A stretch of DNA of 64,000 bases from Littorina saxatilis (lineage: Eukaryota; Mollusca; Gastropoda; Littorinimorpha; Littorinidae). The position numbers were made by a program, and so were the translations under genes. The stretch is from contig NC_090254.1 in the NCBI RefSeq assembly GCF_037325665.1, forward strand, positions 19,458,835 to 19,522,834, in the 5' to 3' direction. Below the pieces are notes generated by a model. It worked only from the letters and a program-made list of their open reading frames with translations, was not told where the DNA came from and did not search any database. Positions 35,775 through 48,800 of this stretch are shown here, one piece after another. The first letter of the stretch is position 1. Every line of letters begins with the position of its first letter.

Positions 35775-36312
35775 TACGAATACGAATACGAATACGAATA
35801 CTTTATTATCTCATACAGAGAAATTTCAGTGTGGTGCACATTAAAAGACAAAACAAATAATAAGACAACAGATAAAAATACCATACGAAGCATACTACAC
35901 TCGCGCACGCATATGTACACTAACAGGAATAGTAACATGATTCCAAATAGGTAAATTGCCGTCAGCTTTAGCTAAAAGTTTACCGCTAAAAACTATCATT
36001 ATCACAGGACTAGATATGTCATTGAACAATATTTATCACAGGACTAGTCATTCGAGGGTTATCACACTCAGCATAAGGGTGCACATCAAAGAATATAAAA
36101 AATATTCATCACAGAAATCAGTGCATATGTTCACCGGCACACATACTAGTTTTAATTAACTTAGGTATTTAAAAAGCCAATTGACTTTGGAATAAAACTG
36201 TTCTTAGTTCTGAGCGTGCGGAATCTGGGAGTGCGGAGGCGACGTCCTGAGGGCAGGACCTCAAAGTGGTGAGCGAGCACATGACTACTATCCTGGATGA
36301 TGCAGCGGGCCT
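35775..36312 (-). mobile_element. Rex1-like LINE 3' fragment nested in the LINE
   Basis: It splits LINE codons NLYDRASK and AMFVLLRTCRQ. Its own minus-strand frame gives IIQDSSHVLAHHFEVLPSGR and then RTKNSFIPKSI, the C-terminal end of Rex1/Babar-like proteins, and its tail is (GTATTC)n at 35778-35801. A short GCCTTT/GCCCTTT match at both ends fits a target duplication. Confidence 0.75.
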
Positions 36313-36839
36313 TTCGAGGCACGATCATATAGATTCTTCTGTGCGACTGAAAATGTATTATTATAATTAATCTTAAGGCCCAAGTACATTACATCAAACA
36401 CTACTTCGATTAAATTGCCATTATACGTAAACAATGGTTTATTTCTTTTTTTACCTCTGTAAAAGACTATATCTTTCGTTTTGTTTACATTAATATTTAG
36501 ACGCCATTTTAAACAGTATTCGTGCATTTTGTTTAAACATTCTTGCAGGTTTTTTTCAGACTCTGACTCTGAGCAGATCACAGTATCATCCGAATACAGA
36601 AATAAAAACATTTGAAACAAAGCATTTACATCAGTATCATCCATTCCAACAACAATAGCCTCTCTTGACATAGATTGTAAACCGTTACTGTTTTCCAACC
36701 GAAAAGGCTTTAGATCATTTAAAAATAGAGCAAAAAACAGCGGTGACAAGTTTTCCCCTTGTCTAACTCCACACAAACTGGGAAAATATCCAGAACACTC
36801 ACTATTAACTTTAACGCAAGACTTGGCATTTTCGTACAA
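36288..36839 (-). pseudogene. LINE reverse transcriptase core
   Basis: The frame contains SLCGVRQGENLSPLFFALFL, FLYSDDTVICSESE, and LNINVNKTKDIVF (RT motifs B, C, D/E). YSDD is a departure from YADD in the catalytic motif. The last residues (GPLHHPG) derive from the nested fragment. Confidence 0.85.
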
Positions 36840-37007
36840 ATTTCTTACAGTTTTTAAAAACTTCCCATTAACATCAGAACTAACTAATTTCTCCCATAAA
36901 AATGCACGGCGAACTTGATCAAACGCTTTTTCATAGTCTACAAATGCACAAAACAGTCGCTTCTTTTTGTTGAGAAAATTTTATACAATGCAAAGTAAAA
37001 ACATGGT

Positions 37008-37277
37008 TTATAGATCTAGTGTTGAAAAACCTGTGCGGAAACCTGTTTGTTTTTGACCTAATTTATTATGCCTCTCCAAATAGTTTGATAACCTAGCATT
37101 TAAAATTGCACTGAAAAGTTTTCCGAAGCAACTGAGTATAGTAATTCCTCTATAATTTGCGGGGTCAGCTTGGGAGCCTTTATTTTTGTACAATGGAATA
37201 ATTTCACCTACAGCCCATTGTGTTGGAACCTTTCCTGACTGCAAAACAACCTTAAACAACAATACATAAAATATCAA
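37008..37277 (-). pseudogene. LINE reverse transcriptase N-terminal motifs
   Basis: GKVPTQWAVGEIIPLYKNKG and NYRGITILSCFGKLFSAI are RT motifs 0-2a. The catalytic motif A between this and 36839 is in a broken stretch. Confidence 0.85.
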
Positions 37278-37499
37278 TCATTCGATCATACAAAATTCCC
37301 ACTGTACATGAGGCAGCCAGGTTGATTAATGTTGTGTATGTGTGCAAATGGAGGATTGTTCTCATCCAATGTAAAAGTCTGACAGATCTGAGATGGTGGC
37401 GGTGCAGATAAGCTCACAGCGAGTCGCATTCAAATTACTAACTGACGACTGCATTGTGAAAAAGGGAAACTGGATCACACGGGTTCACGATGGCTCAGG

Positions 37500-37672
37500 G
37501 GTAAGATAATTAAACCATGCAAAAATAAATTCTTTGAAAATTGCGCGCTCTTTACAGAGGGCCCCTAGGATGTTCTCAAGCGGTGAGTGTTTAAATGAAA
37601 GGGTGTTTGTACTGTGTGTAAAAGCCTGACAGTATCTGTGATGGTTTACGGGAGGCTTACTGTGCCTTTAAA
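37500..37672 (+). repeat. Right arm of the inverted pair
   Basis: It is the inverse of 34255-34420 and includes CTCTTTACAGAGGGCC and GTATCTGTGATGGTTTACGG. Confidence 0.75.
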
Positions 37673-37698
37673 TATTCTTAGGGTTGATTTGCTAAATA

Positions 37699-38010
37699 CC
37701 GGCACGGTTGGCCTAGTGGTAAGGCGTCCGCCCCGTGATCGGGAGGTCGTGGGTTCGAACCCCGGCCGGGTCACACCTAAGACTTTAAAATTGGCAATTT
37801 AGTGGCTGCTCCGCCTGGCGTCTGGCATTATGGGGTTAATGCTAGGACTGGTTGGTCCGGTGTCAGAATAATTTGACTGGGTGAGACACGAAGCCTGTGC
37901 TGCGACTTCTGTCTTGTGTGTGGCGCACGTTATATTTCAAAGCAGCACCGCCCTGATATGGCCCTTCGTGGTCGGCTGGGCGTTAAGCAAACAAACAAAC
38001 AAACAAAAAA
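37699..38010 (+). mobile_element. tRNA-derived SINE
   Basis: The head has box A (TGGCCTAGTGGTAAGG) and box B (GGGTTCGAACCCC), with a good tRNA-like fold from 37702 to 37775. The body carries GCACCGCCCTGATATGGCCC, and it ends in (CAAA)n. The box pair could serve RNA polymerase III, and the length fits a full SINE. Confidence 0.85.
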
Positions 38011-38108
38011 TTTGCTAAATGAATTGATACAGGTCATATAAGGATCAAGTTTGTGTCGTTCAGTCTTACGTGAAAGTTCTCTTAAAAATTAGTTTATGAA
38101 GCTCCAAC

Positions 38109-38110
<2 letters not shown>

Positions 38111-38139
<29 letters not shown>

Positions 38140-38163
38140 GGGGGGGGGGGGGGAGGGGGGGGG
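38111..38163. repeat. Poly-T / poly-G tract
   Basis: 28 T are followed by about 20 G. It is the start of a repeat related to 310-590 and 52200-52620. Confidence 0.9.
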
Positions 38164-38608
38164 GTAAACTTACAGAGATTATGAACAGAATACGTGTATT
38201 TTAGAAAACAGGGTCTATGGGGTAAGGTGGTTCAGGGAGGGGCGGGGGTAACGAAGGCGAGTCGTGTGTAAGCATTTGCTTTTCTTGTTGATCAGCTTCT
38301 TTAGTTTCCTAGTGTGCTTCGAATAATGTTATTTTGAAGTAAAGGGGCTTTTTACAGTGATTCGTCAAGGCCTCTTCACTGGTCCATATTGAGCGCCCAG
38401 GCCCCTAATATGGACCATTTTGTGATTTTTTCTGTATTTAATTTTTGCTGAATGTTTATGAAAGCTAATTCACTCGAATTAGGCCTAATAGTTAACCTAC
38501 GAGAGAAGGGCTACCAAACACAAAATGAAACTTCTTGGCAAAACACTAAAAGGGGTTCATATTAGAAGCCCTTCCACTATCATTTTTTTCGCTCCTTACA
38601 ACAATGTC

Positions 38609-38688
38609 CACACACACACACACACACACACGCACGTACGTACGCACGCACGCACGCACACACGCATGCACGCACACACATACACACA

Positions 38689-38740
<52 letters not shown>
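38609..38740. repeat. (CA)n compound microsatellite next to T1 exon
   Basis: CA and CGCA repeats end only about 47 bp before the T1 exon acceptor, so branch-point and pyrimidine signals must lie in the short remaining gap. Confidence 0.95.
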
Positions 38741-38744
<4 letters not shown>

Positions 38745-38787
38745 AAGAAACAAAGATTTATCCGAATAAACACTCCGCGCATTTCAG

Positions 38788-39108
38788 ATCCCTCCGAGCT
38801 CCCAGCCCAATTTCAGAAACTTCGTCCGTATCAACGTCAACGGCAGAGTGTTCGACCTCTCTCGCTCCACCTGCATCCGCATCCCAGTTCTTCAAGGCAT
38901 GCTGACCCGCGGCAGCAAGACCTCGTTAGAGGAAAGAAAAAAGGGCGATACTGATAGTCCCTCAGACGAGGTGTACTTTGAGCGCAACCCCAGTGTCTTC
39001 GCGGCGGTGGTGGACTACGTGCAGAACAACGAGCTTCACGTGCCAACCAAAGTTTGCCCCAAGCTCTTCGCGCGGGACTTGAACTTTTGGGGCTTTGACA
39101 TTGATGAG
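38788..39108 (+). CDS. Shaw-like: Gene B exon: T1 tetramerisation domain
   Basis: 107 codons lie between CGCATTTCAG and GTCAGA. The fold starts NFVRINVNGRVFDLSRSTC, has a charged insert (LEERKKGDTDSPSD), then VYFERNPSVFAAVVDYVQ, NNELHVPTKVC and FARDLNFWGFDIDE. With the next exon (VEPCC) the His, Cys and CC match HX5CX20CC exactly, the interface zinc site of non-Shaker Kv families. It most resembles Shaw/Kv3 T1 (LHYPTDVC, LEFWGLD, VEPCCW). T1 directs subfamily-specific tetramer assembly in the cytosol. No Met lies in frame between the acceptor and an upstream stop, so an earlier exon is needed (see 32643). Confidence 0.95.
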
Positions 39109-39119
39109 GTCAGAGGGAA

Positions 39120-40243
<1,124 letters not shown>

Positions 40244-40490
40244 ATGCGCGCGCTAGCTTGTGTGTGTCTGTCTGAGTATGTAGGTGTCTGTGTGTACGTC
40301 TTTGTGTCTGTGTCTGTCTGTATCTGTGCCTGCGTGTGCTTTGTTGCGCAAAGTCGTCTGTGTATATATACGTATGTCGTCCTTTGTGTCTGGCTGCGTC
40401 TGTCTGTATCTTTCTGTGCTAGCGTGTGCTTTGTTGTCAGCATTAAGGCACAGTTTTCCAGCACCAAAGAGGATAAAATGTGCGTCTTAG

Positions 40491-40685
40491 GTTGAACCTT
40501 GCTGCTTCTCGGGGGTGGTTCACTTCTTGTGGGAGCAAGAGAAACTGGGCAAGTTCCACGACTTTTTGCGCTCGACGGGGAGTCCGCAAAAGCAGCCAAA
40601 CGGCAGACGGATGAGCAAGTTCGAGTCGATTCGGTCTATGGTGTGGATGGTCTTAGATGAACCGTTCACCAGCATTCCTGCCAGG
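40491..40685 (+). CDS. Shaw-like: Gene B exon: T1 end and pre-S1 linker
   Basis: 65 codons lie between GTGCGTCTTAG and GTAGGA. It starts VEPCCFSGVVHFLWEQEKLG, which completes the T1 zinc site, and ends MVLDEPFTSIPAR before S1. It is the paralogue of gene A 1-107. The phase is 0 at both ends. The linker GSPQKQPNGRRMSK is basic and could contact the S4-S5 region or lipid. Confidence 0.93.
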
Positions 40686-40770
40686 GTAGGACATCTTTGG
40701 TGACCGCTCAACCTCACAGCGAAAGTTCCAGGGCTTGAAAAACACAAACACACGCACGCATGGAAACAAA

Positions 40771-41614
40771 ACAAGTCGCGTAAGGCAAAATTACTACATT
40801 TAGTCAAGCTGTGGAACTCACAGAATGAAACTGAACGTAGTCCGCCGCTAGTGCAAAAGGCAGTGAAAGTGACGAGCCTGTTTGGAGCGGTAGCGGTTGC
40901 GCTGTGCTTCATAGCACGCTTTACCGACTGTACCTCTCTTCGTTTTAAGTTTCTGAGCGTGTTTTTAATCCAAACATATCATATCTATATGTTTTTGGAA
41001 TCAGGAACCGACAAGGAATAAGATGAAAGTGTTTTTAAATCGATTTCGGAAATTTAATTTTGATCATAATTTTTATATTTTTAATTTTCAGAGCTTATTT
41101 TTAATCCAAATATAACATATTTATATGTTTTTGGAATCAGAACATGATAAAGAATAAGATGAACGTAAATTTGGATCGTTTTATAAAAAAAAAATTTTAA
41201 CAATTTTCTGAGTTTTAATGACGAAAGTCATTAATTAATTTTTAAGCCACCAAGCTGAAATGCAATACCGAAGTCCGGCCTTCGTCGCAGACTGCTTGGC
41301 CAAAATTTCAATCAATTTGATTGAAAAATGAGGGTGTGACAGTGCCGCCTCAACTTTTACAAAAAGCCGGATATGACGTCATCAAAGGTATTTATCGAAA
41401 AAAAGAAAACAAGGTCCGGGGATATCATTCCCAGGAACTCTCATGTAAAATTTTATAAAGATTGGTCTAGTAGTTTAGTCTGAATCGCTCTACACACACA
41501 CGCACAGACACACACAGACACACACAAACACACACACACACACACACACCACACCCTCGTCTCGATTCCCCCTCTACGTTAAAACATGTAGTCAAAACTT
41601 GACTAAATGTAAAA
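40771..41614 (-). mobile_element. ACAAGTCGCG element, single copy, minus strand
   Basis: The ends are ACAAGTCGCGTAAGGC and GTCAAAACTTGACTAAATGT, with the subterminal inverse ATTTAGTCAAG/CTTGACTAAAT. A (CA)n tract is internal. Gene A lacks it at the matching place (about 185), giving an empty site. It is non-coding, about 844 bp, and probably a non-autonomous DNA element. Confidence 0.8.
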
Positions 41615-41819
41615 ATGAATGAAAAATATGGCTAGTGCCGTCCCATGGTAGCCTACTTTGTCGAGACGAGAGGGAATTCACGTCTTTTAGCACCAAGCAA
41701 AATTAACAGGCCAAAGGTGAAGGTCATGCGTTTTCGAGGGGGGGGGGGGGGAACTTCCGGTCAGAAAACACGGGGAGGAGACATGTGGAAACGTCAATAC
41801 AATATGGATTCCAACGTAA

Positions 41820-42392
41820 AGCTATGTTTCCTTTTAGCGACGCGGCGGCGGCACGACGGCGACAAACAGGCGATGCCGCTAGCGAATTTCGCCTTGAGTA
41901 TTTCCATTAAAAGTGGCGCAGCAGGCGGACTTTTGTTCTTTCTGGCTTGACTTCTTCTAATAAATCGGTCAAAAACTCACACAACCATGCCGTAATTAAG
42001 AGAAACTATATTTGAAGCTACTTATGTTGGTAAGAAAATTGAAAAGACGAGAAATGTAAAAAAAACACTTTTATTTTAACAAAATGCTCAAAAAGGGAAA
42101 CGAACCCGCCGGTTCTTTGACAATGACAACCTTTGAAGAAATTCTTGCTGGACTATGTACAGCTCAGGGAATACATGTATCTGACGAAAACACAGTCAAA
42201 ATAGACTATACACCTGGTTGTTAGGGGTCCTCGAATATTTTGGAAAGACTTAAGACCACGCCTACTTTGGACGCCCGGCACGCAAATGGAAACACGCGCT
42301 CTTTGTTACAACTATTGCGATCGGTTTTGCCGCTGCCGCCACCTCGCCGCAACCATCGTGCCGCCGTTGCGTCGCTATATGGAAACATAGCT
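41820..42392. mobile_element. MITE of about 573 bp, TAA-flanked, Harbinger-like
   Basis: AGCTATGTTTCC at the left and its inverse at the right extend, with mismatches, about 65 bp through GC-rich GCGGCGGCGGCACG. TAA lies on both sides (41817-41819, 42393-42395). Three-base TWA duplications are typical of PIF/Harbinger. It is non-coding. Confidence 0.75.
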
Positions 42393-42642
42393 TAAGGCTG
42401 TTCAGCACACCGTAACCCAGCTACACTCAGTCACTTATTCAAAGAAATACATCCTCAGTGAAAGGTCCTCACACACAAATCTCACATGCTAAGCCGCAAT
42501 GGAAAATATCTGTCACCCTTTCTACCAATAATTATTTTTCTTGACTCAGAGAGAGAGAGGGGGAGACAGTGACAGATTCACAACAACTTTGAGCTGAGAA
42601 CGTAATGATACATTTGACGCGACTATGACGACACTTTTTGAC

Positions 42643-45600
42643 TCGCCTGAGTAGTGGGTGAGTCTAAATATTCATCAGTCTCTGGTCGTGGACAAAATAC
42701 GTAACGTTGAGGTTATCTCGGATGTTTTTCAAGCTAGACCTCTGAAACTTAGCACACTTTTAGGGTTTGTTAATCGCACGAAGTGACCCCAGTTTGGATG
42801 GCACTCGTCATATTTTGGGGTCACAGCGGGGTCATGTTCGTTTCATAAAAACTTAACGTTGAGGTTATCTCGGGTGCTTTTGAAGCTAGAGCTTTGAAAC
42901 TTTGCACACTTTGACCTAAGTTTGGTTGAGCCCCGTCACATTTTGGGGTCACAGTGGGGTAATGTTCGTAAAAACTTTCCTTGTTATATTTAGTCAAGTT
43001 TTGACTAAATATTTTAACATCGAGGGGGAATCGAAACGAGGGTCGTGGTGTATGTGCGTGTGTGTGTGCGCGTGTGCGTGTGTGCGTGTGTGTGTGTGTG
43101 TAGAGCGATTCAGACTAAACTACTGGACCGATCTTTATGAAATTTGACATGAGAGTTCCTGGGTATGAAATCCCCGAACGTTTTTTTCATTTTTTTGATA
43201 AATGTCTTTGATGACGTCATATCCGGCTTTTCGTGAAAGTTGAGGCGGCACTGTCACGCCCTCATTTTTCAACCAAATTGGTTGAAATTTTAGTCAAGTA
43301 ATCTTCGACAAAGCCCGGACTTCGGTATTGCATTTCAGCTTGGTGGCTTAAAAATTAATTAATGACTTTGGTCATTAAAAATCTGAAAATTGTAAAAAAA
43401 AATAAAAATTTATAAAACGATCCAAATTTACGTTTATCTTATTCTCCATCATTTGCTGATTCCAAAAACATATAAATATGTTATATTCGGATTAAAAACA
43501 AGCTCTGAAAATTAAATATATAAAAATTATTATCAAAATTAAATTGTCTAAATCAATTTAAAAACACTTTCATCTTATTTCTTGTCGGTTCCTGATTCAA
43601 AAAACATATAGATATGATATGTTTGGATTGAAAACACGCTCAGAAAGTTAAAACAAAGAGAGGTACAGAAAAGCGTGCTATCCTTCTTAGCGCAACTACT
43701 ACCCCGCTCTTCTTGTCAATTTCACTGCCTTTGCCATGAGCGGTGGACTGACGATGCTACGAGTATACGGTCTTGCTGAAAAATGGCAGCTACTTGACTA
43801 AATATTGTATTTTCGCCTTACGCGACTTGTTTTTACATTTAGTCGTGGTGTTTGTGCGTGTGTGTGTGTGTGTGTCTGTCTGTCTCTGTGTGTGTGTAGA
43901 GCGATTCAGACTAAACTACTGGACCGATCTTTATGAAATTTGACATGAGAGTTCCTGGGTATGAAATCCCCGAACGTTTTTTTCATTTTTTTGATAAATG
44001 TCTTTGATGACGTCATATCCGGCTTTTCGTGAAAGTTGAGGCGGCACTGTCACGCCCTCATTTTTCAACCAAATTGGTTGAAATTTTGGTCAAGTAATCT
44101 TCGACAAAGCCCGGACTTCGGTATTGCATTTCAGCTTGGTGGCTTAAAAATTAATCAATGACTTTGGTCATTAAAAATCTGAAAATTGTAAAAAAAAATA
44201 AAAATTTATAAAACGATCCAAATTTACGTTCATCTTATTCTCCATCATTTGCTGATTCCAAAAACATATAAATATGTTATATTTGGATTAAAAACAAGCT
44301 CTGAAAATTAAATATATAAAAATTATTATCAAAATTAAATTGTCGAAATCAATTTAAAAACACTTTCATCTTATTCCTTGTCGGTTCCTGATTCCAAAAA
44401 CATATAGATATGATATGTTTGGATTAAAATCACGCTCAGAAAGTTAAAACAAAGACAGGTACAGAAAAGCGTGCTATCCTTCTTTGCGCAACTACTACCC
44501 CGCTCTTCTTGTCAATTTCACTGCCTTTGCCATGAGCGGTGCACTGACGATGCTACGAGTATACGGTCTTGCTGAAAAATGGCATTGCGTTCAGTTTCAT
44601 TCTGTGAGTTCGACAGCTACTTGACTAAATGTTGTATTTTCGCCTTACGCGACTTGTTTATATTTAGTCAAGTTTTGACTAAATATTTTAACGAAGAGGG
44701 GGAAATCGAGACGAGGGTCGTGGTGTATGTGCGTGTGTGTGTCTCTGTGTGTGTGTAGAGCGATTCAGACTAAACTACTGGACCGATCTTTATGAAATTT
44801 GACATGAGAGTTCCTGGGTATGAAATCCCCGAACGTTTTTTTCATTTTTTTGATAAATGTCTTTGATGACGTCATATCCGGCTTTTCGTGAAAGTTGAGG
44901 CGGCACTGTCACGCCCTCATTTTTCAACCAAATTGGTTGAAATTTTGGTCAAATAATCTTCGACGAAGCCCGGACTTCGGTATTGCATTTCAGCTTGGTG
45001 GCTTAAAAATTAATTAATGACTTTGGTCATTAAAAATCTGAAAATTGTAAAAAAAAATAAACATTTATAAAACGATCCAAATTTACGTTAATCTTATTCC
45101 CCATCATTTTTTGATTCCAAAAACATATAAATATGTTATATTTGGATTAAAAACAAGCTCTGAAAATTAAATATATAAAAATTATTATCAAAATTAAATT
45201 GTCGAAATCAATTTAAAAACACTTTCATCTTATTCCTTGTCGGTTCCTGATTCCAAAAACATATAGATATGATATGTTTGGATTAAAAACACGCTCAGAA
45301 AGTTAAAACAAAGAGAGGTACAGAAAAGCGTGCTATCCTTCTTAGCGCAACTACTACCCAGCTCTTCTTGTCAATTTCACTGCCTTTGCCATTAGCGGTG
45401 GACTGACGATGCTACGAGTATACAGTCTTGCTGAAAAATGGCATTGCGTTCAGTTTCATTCTGTGTGTTCGACAGCTACTTGACTAAATGTTGTGTTTTC
45501 GCCTTACGCGACTTGTTTTTATATTTAGTCAAGTTTTGACTAAATATTTTAACATCGAGGGGGAATCGAAACGAGGGTCGTGGTGTATGTGCGTGTGTGT

Positions 45601-46488
45601 GTGCGTGTGTGCGTGTGTGTGTGTGTGTGTGTCTGTGTGTAGAGCGATTCAGACTAAACTACTGGACCGATCTTTATGAAATTTGACATGAGAGTTCCTG
45701 GGTATGAAATCCCCATACGTTTTTTTCATTTTTTTTATATATGTCTTTGATGACGTCATATCCGGCTTTTCGTGAAAGTTGAGGCGGTCCTGTCACGCCC
45801 TCATTTTTCAACCAAATTGGTTGAAATTTTAGTCAAGTAATCTTCGACGAAGCCCGGACTTCGGTATTGCATTTCAGCTTGGTGGCTTAAAAATTAATTA
45901 ATGACTTTGGTCATTAAAAATCTGAAAATTGTAAAAAAAAAATAAAAATTTATAAATCGATCCAAATTTACGTTTATCTTTTTCTCCATCATTTGTTGAT
46001 TCCAAAAACATATAAATATGTTATATTCGGATTAAAAACAAGCTCTGAAAATTAAATATATAAAAATTATTATCAAAATTAAATTGTCCAAATCAATTTA
46101 AAAACACTTTCATCTTATTCCTTGTCGGTTCCTGATTCCAAAAACATATAGATATGATATGTTTGGATTAAAAACACGCTCAGAAAGTTAAAACAAAGAG
46201 AGGTACAGAAAAGCGTGCTATTCTTCTTTGCGCAACAACTACCCGGCTCCAGACTTCTTGTCAATTTCACTGCCTTTGCCATGAGCGGTGGACTGACGAT
46301 GCTACGAGTATACGGTCTTGCTGAAAAATGGCATTGCGTTCAGTTTCATTCTGTGTGTTCGACAGCTACTTGACTAAATGTTGTGTTTTCGCCTTACGCG
46401 ACTTGTTTTTATATTTAGTCAAGTTTTGACTAAATATTTTAACATCGAGGGGGAATCGAAACGAGGGTCGTGGTGTATGTGCGTGTGT

Positions 46489-46525
<37 letters not shown>

Positions 46526-47530
46526 GATTCAGACTAAACTACTGGACCGATCTTTATGAAATTTGACATGAGAGTTCCTGGGTATGAAATCCCCGAACGT
46601 TTTTTTCATTTTTTTGATAAATGTCTTTGATGACGTCATATCCGGCTTTTCGTGAAAGTTGAGGCGGCACTGTCACGCCCTCATTTTTCAACCAAATTGG
46701 TTGAAATTTTGGTCAAGTAATCTTCGACAAAGCCCGGACTTCGGTATTGCATTTCAGCTTGGTGGCTTAAAAATTAATTAATGACTTTGGTCATTAAAAA
46801 TCTGAAAATTGTAAAAAAAAATAAACATTTATAAAACGATCCAAATTTACGTTTATCTTATTTTCCATCATTTGCTGATTCCAAAAACATATAAATATGT
46901 TATATTCGGATTAAAAACAAGCTCTGAAAATTAAATATATAAAAATTATTATCAAAATTAAATTGTCCAAATCAATTTGAAAACACTTTCATCTTATTCC
47001 TTGTCGGTTCCTGATTCCAAAAACATATAGATATGATATGTTTGGATTAAAAACACGCTCAGAAAGTTAAAACAAAGACAGGTACAGCAAAGCGTGCTAT
47101 CCTTCTTAGCGCAACAACTACCCGGCTCTTCTTGTCAATTTCACTGCCTTTGCCATGAGCGGTCGACTGACGATGCTACGAGTATACGGTCTTGCTGAAA
47201 AATGGCATTGCGTTCAGTTTCATTCTGTGAGTTCGACAGCTACTTGACTAAATATTGTATTTTCGCCTTACGCGACGTGTTTCTCAGTTATTATGGGAAA
47301 AAAGCCTCCAAAATTTCACACAATTGTATGTGTGGATAATCTGCAGACATGATCAACAATTGGCATGTTTTCCTCACATTTTAGAGTCACAACATGAACA
47401 TATCCACTGAGCTATCAAGAATATATGTCTTGAACTCATCAAGCTATGATGTCATCGTTTAATTTGGTCACAGCTTAGTGTCCAGTGATTTTAGTCTTGG
47501 CTAGACTATTGGCGTAATTATAGTGTCAGA
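42643..47530 (+). repeat. Dispersed repeat (as 26236-29345) split by the tandem array
   Basis: The left part 42643-42983 has AACGTTGAGGTTATCTCGG and GGGGTCACAG. The right part 47282-47530 ends AGCTTAGTGTCCAG and GTCTTGGCTAGACTATTGG. The 4.3-kb array lies inside it. Confidence 0.75.
42984..47281 (+). repeat. Five head-to-tail copies of the ACAAGTCGCG element
   Basis: Copies are at about 42984-43830, 43831-44657, 44658-45517, 45518-46407 and 46408-47281 (824-890 bp each). The second lacks about 45 bp at its start. Each has GAGGGGGAATCGAAACGAGG, a TG microsatellite, and ends CTTACGCGACTTG. Internal copies are very similar to each other, suggesting recent unequal exchange. The single copy at 40771 is in the opposite direction and more different. 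Confidence 0.93.
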
Positions 47531-48235
47531 AATGAGATCACACGCCGTGGATCGTGTAACTCTGCATTTGCGCCACCGCAACTTTTTATCGCTTCACGCC
47601 GACGAAGAGGCAAGCTGCGAGGTAGGTCTCTCGAATGATAAATTAAATTGTTAGAATGCTAGGCACTCAGCATGTTCTCAAGTGTTGCATTTCACTAACT
47701 TATATCCTTAGCTATATTTCTGTATATATTTTTTGATGCTTTGATGGCCCTGGTGATCGTGACGATCTGTTTTTCTTCTCGTTTCCCCATGTTTTGGGCA
47801 TATTTTCAGTTTCTGCGTCAAATGCAACAAAACAGAGATTACTGGTTATTCTTGGACATGTTCACTGATAACTTTAATGTTTTATGAATCTCCACGTGTA
47901 GTTTCTCTGTATATAGTTCCATATATACTTTGCAAGAAGCAGATAAAAACAGAGTGTCAACAACTCTCTGTAATTCGCCACCGCATCAATTCAATGTTAG
48001 ATGTAACTCGCCACCGCATTTGTTGTTATACGCCACCGCACTACGCAAATTGTTATTTTCAAACGCATCAACATCGTGGAGGCATTTAAACCTTTATTTT
48101 TGTCACAAAACTGACAGCAATTGATAGGAGCATTTTAACTTTAGTGCTGCAAGTTTTAAACTCAGGGGCGTGGCGTGATGTTGCCTATGCAAAGGATTTA
48201 AAGGCACCATGAGTTGACAAATCAAACTGTAGTAT

Positions 48236-48291
48236 TTCTTCTTCTTCTTCTTCTTCTTCTTCTTCTTCTTCTTCTTCTTCTTCTTCTTCTT
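48236..48291. repeat. (CTT)n microsatellite
   Basis: About 19 units lie inside the CGCCACCGCA element. Confidence 0.97.
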
Positions 48292-48409
48292 CTGTATGAA
48301 AAGTATGCTTATCTGTACTTGAGTGTATAACCCACATGTACTGGAATGTGCTTATATATATGACCCCCCCCAAAAAATCCCTGGGACTGAGATTCAAGAG
48401 GTTTAGGGT

Positions 48410-48712
48410 ATGATGACATCAATAGGAAATATAACAGTGCTTACCCGTAAGAGTGAAAAAATACTATATTTACAAGTGGGAAATGCATCGATGACTGCTA
48501 GTCATGATCTGAACAGATTACGCAGCAAAATAAAGACACATCAGAACATGAAGACCAACGTTTTCACCAATGAGATTTCACTTTTAGGAAGGCACGCTGA
48601 TGAAAAGTTTGTCCTCATGTTCTCTTATGCATTCATTTACATTCGGAAGATTGACTACACATACAAGAATGTACAAAAACGTTCCGCATGGTTTGAACAT
48701 TACTTAGTGTAA
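48410..48712 (+). other. Unrecognised open frame in the CGCCACCGCA element
   Basis: 100 codons, starting MMTSIGNITVLTRKSEKILY. There is no motif I can name. It is the longest frame in the element and could be chance. Confidence 0.2.
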
Positions 48713-48721
48713 GGCGACGAA

Positions 48722-48800
48722 TGGCAGGATGGATAGCGTACTGCCCCTATGATCCGCTTGATTTCCTTGGCCGCGGGTTCAATCCCTTGCCGGGACAGTT
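48722..48800 (+). repeat. Degenerate tRNA-like segment
   Basis: GGATGGATAGCGTACTG is box A-like and CCGCGGGTTCAATCCC is box B. The folding is incomplete, so it is a SINE remnant and not a tRNA gene. Confidence 0.45.

Larger units (their letters stand above)
34755..37290 (-). mobile_element. Non-LTR retrotransposon (LINE), 5'-truncated, with a nested LINE fragment
   Basis: Minus-strand reverse-transcriptase pieces appear in order: VGEIIPLYKNKG and NYRGITILSCFGKLF (37270-37010), VRQGENLSPLFFALFLNDL and FLYSDDTVI (36760-36560), DKMIAPILLYGCEVW (about 35720-35640) and a C-terminal CxxC...H...C module (RTCTKCVSQDIGDEFHYLF, 35110-35010). YSDD replaces the usual YADD. It ends in a tail like that at 25490-25630. 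Stops and frame changes show it is dead. The endonuclease is not present. The clade is not assigned. Confidence 0.85.
32718..38787 (+). other. Gene B first intron (if 32643 is the first exon)
   Basis: It holds an ACAAGTCGCG-element fragment, opposed 150-bp arms, a LINE with a nested LINE, a SINE and microsatellites, each listed separately. No further exon was found. Confidence 0.5.

Noticed and set aside
37705-37775. Possible tRNA gene
   Set aside because: Boxes A and B are good, but it is joined to a SINE body and (CAAA)n tail, so it is a SINE head.
42984-47281. Possible tandem gene or rRNA-like array
   Set aside because: Units are non-coding, AT-rich, and match single dispersed copies. 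They lack rRNA features.
47971-48040. CRISPR-like spaced CGCCACCGCA repeats
   Set aside because: The genome is eukaryotic, the repeats are too short and unequally spaced, and they mirror inside a TIR element.
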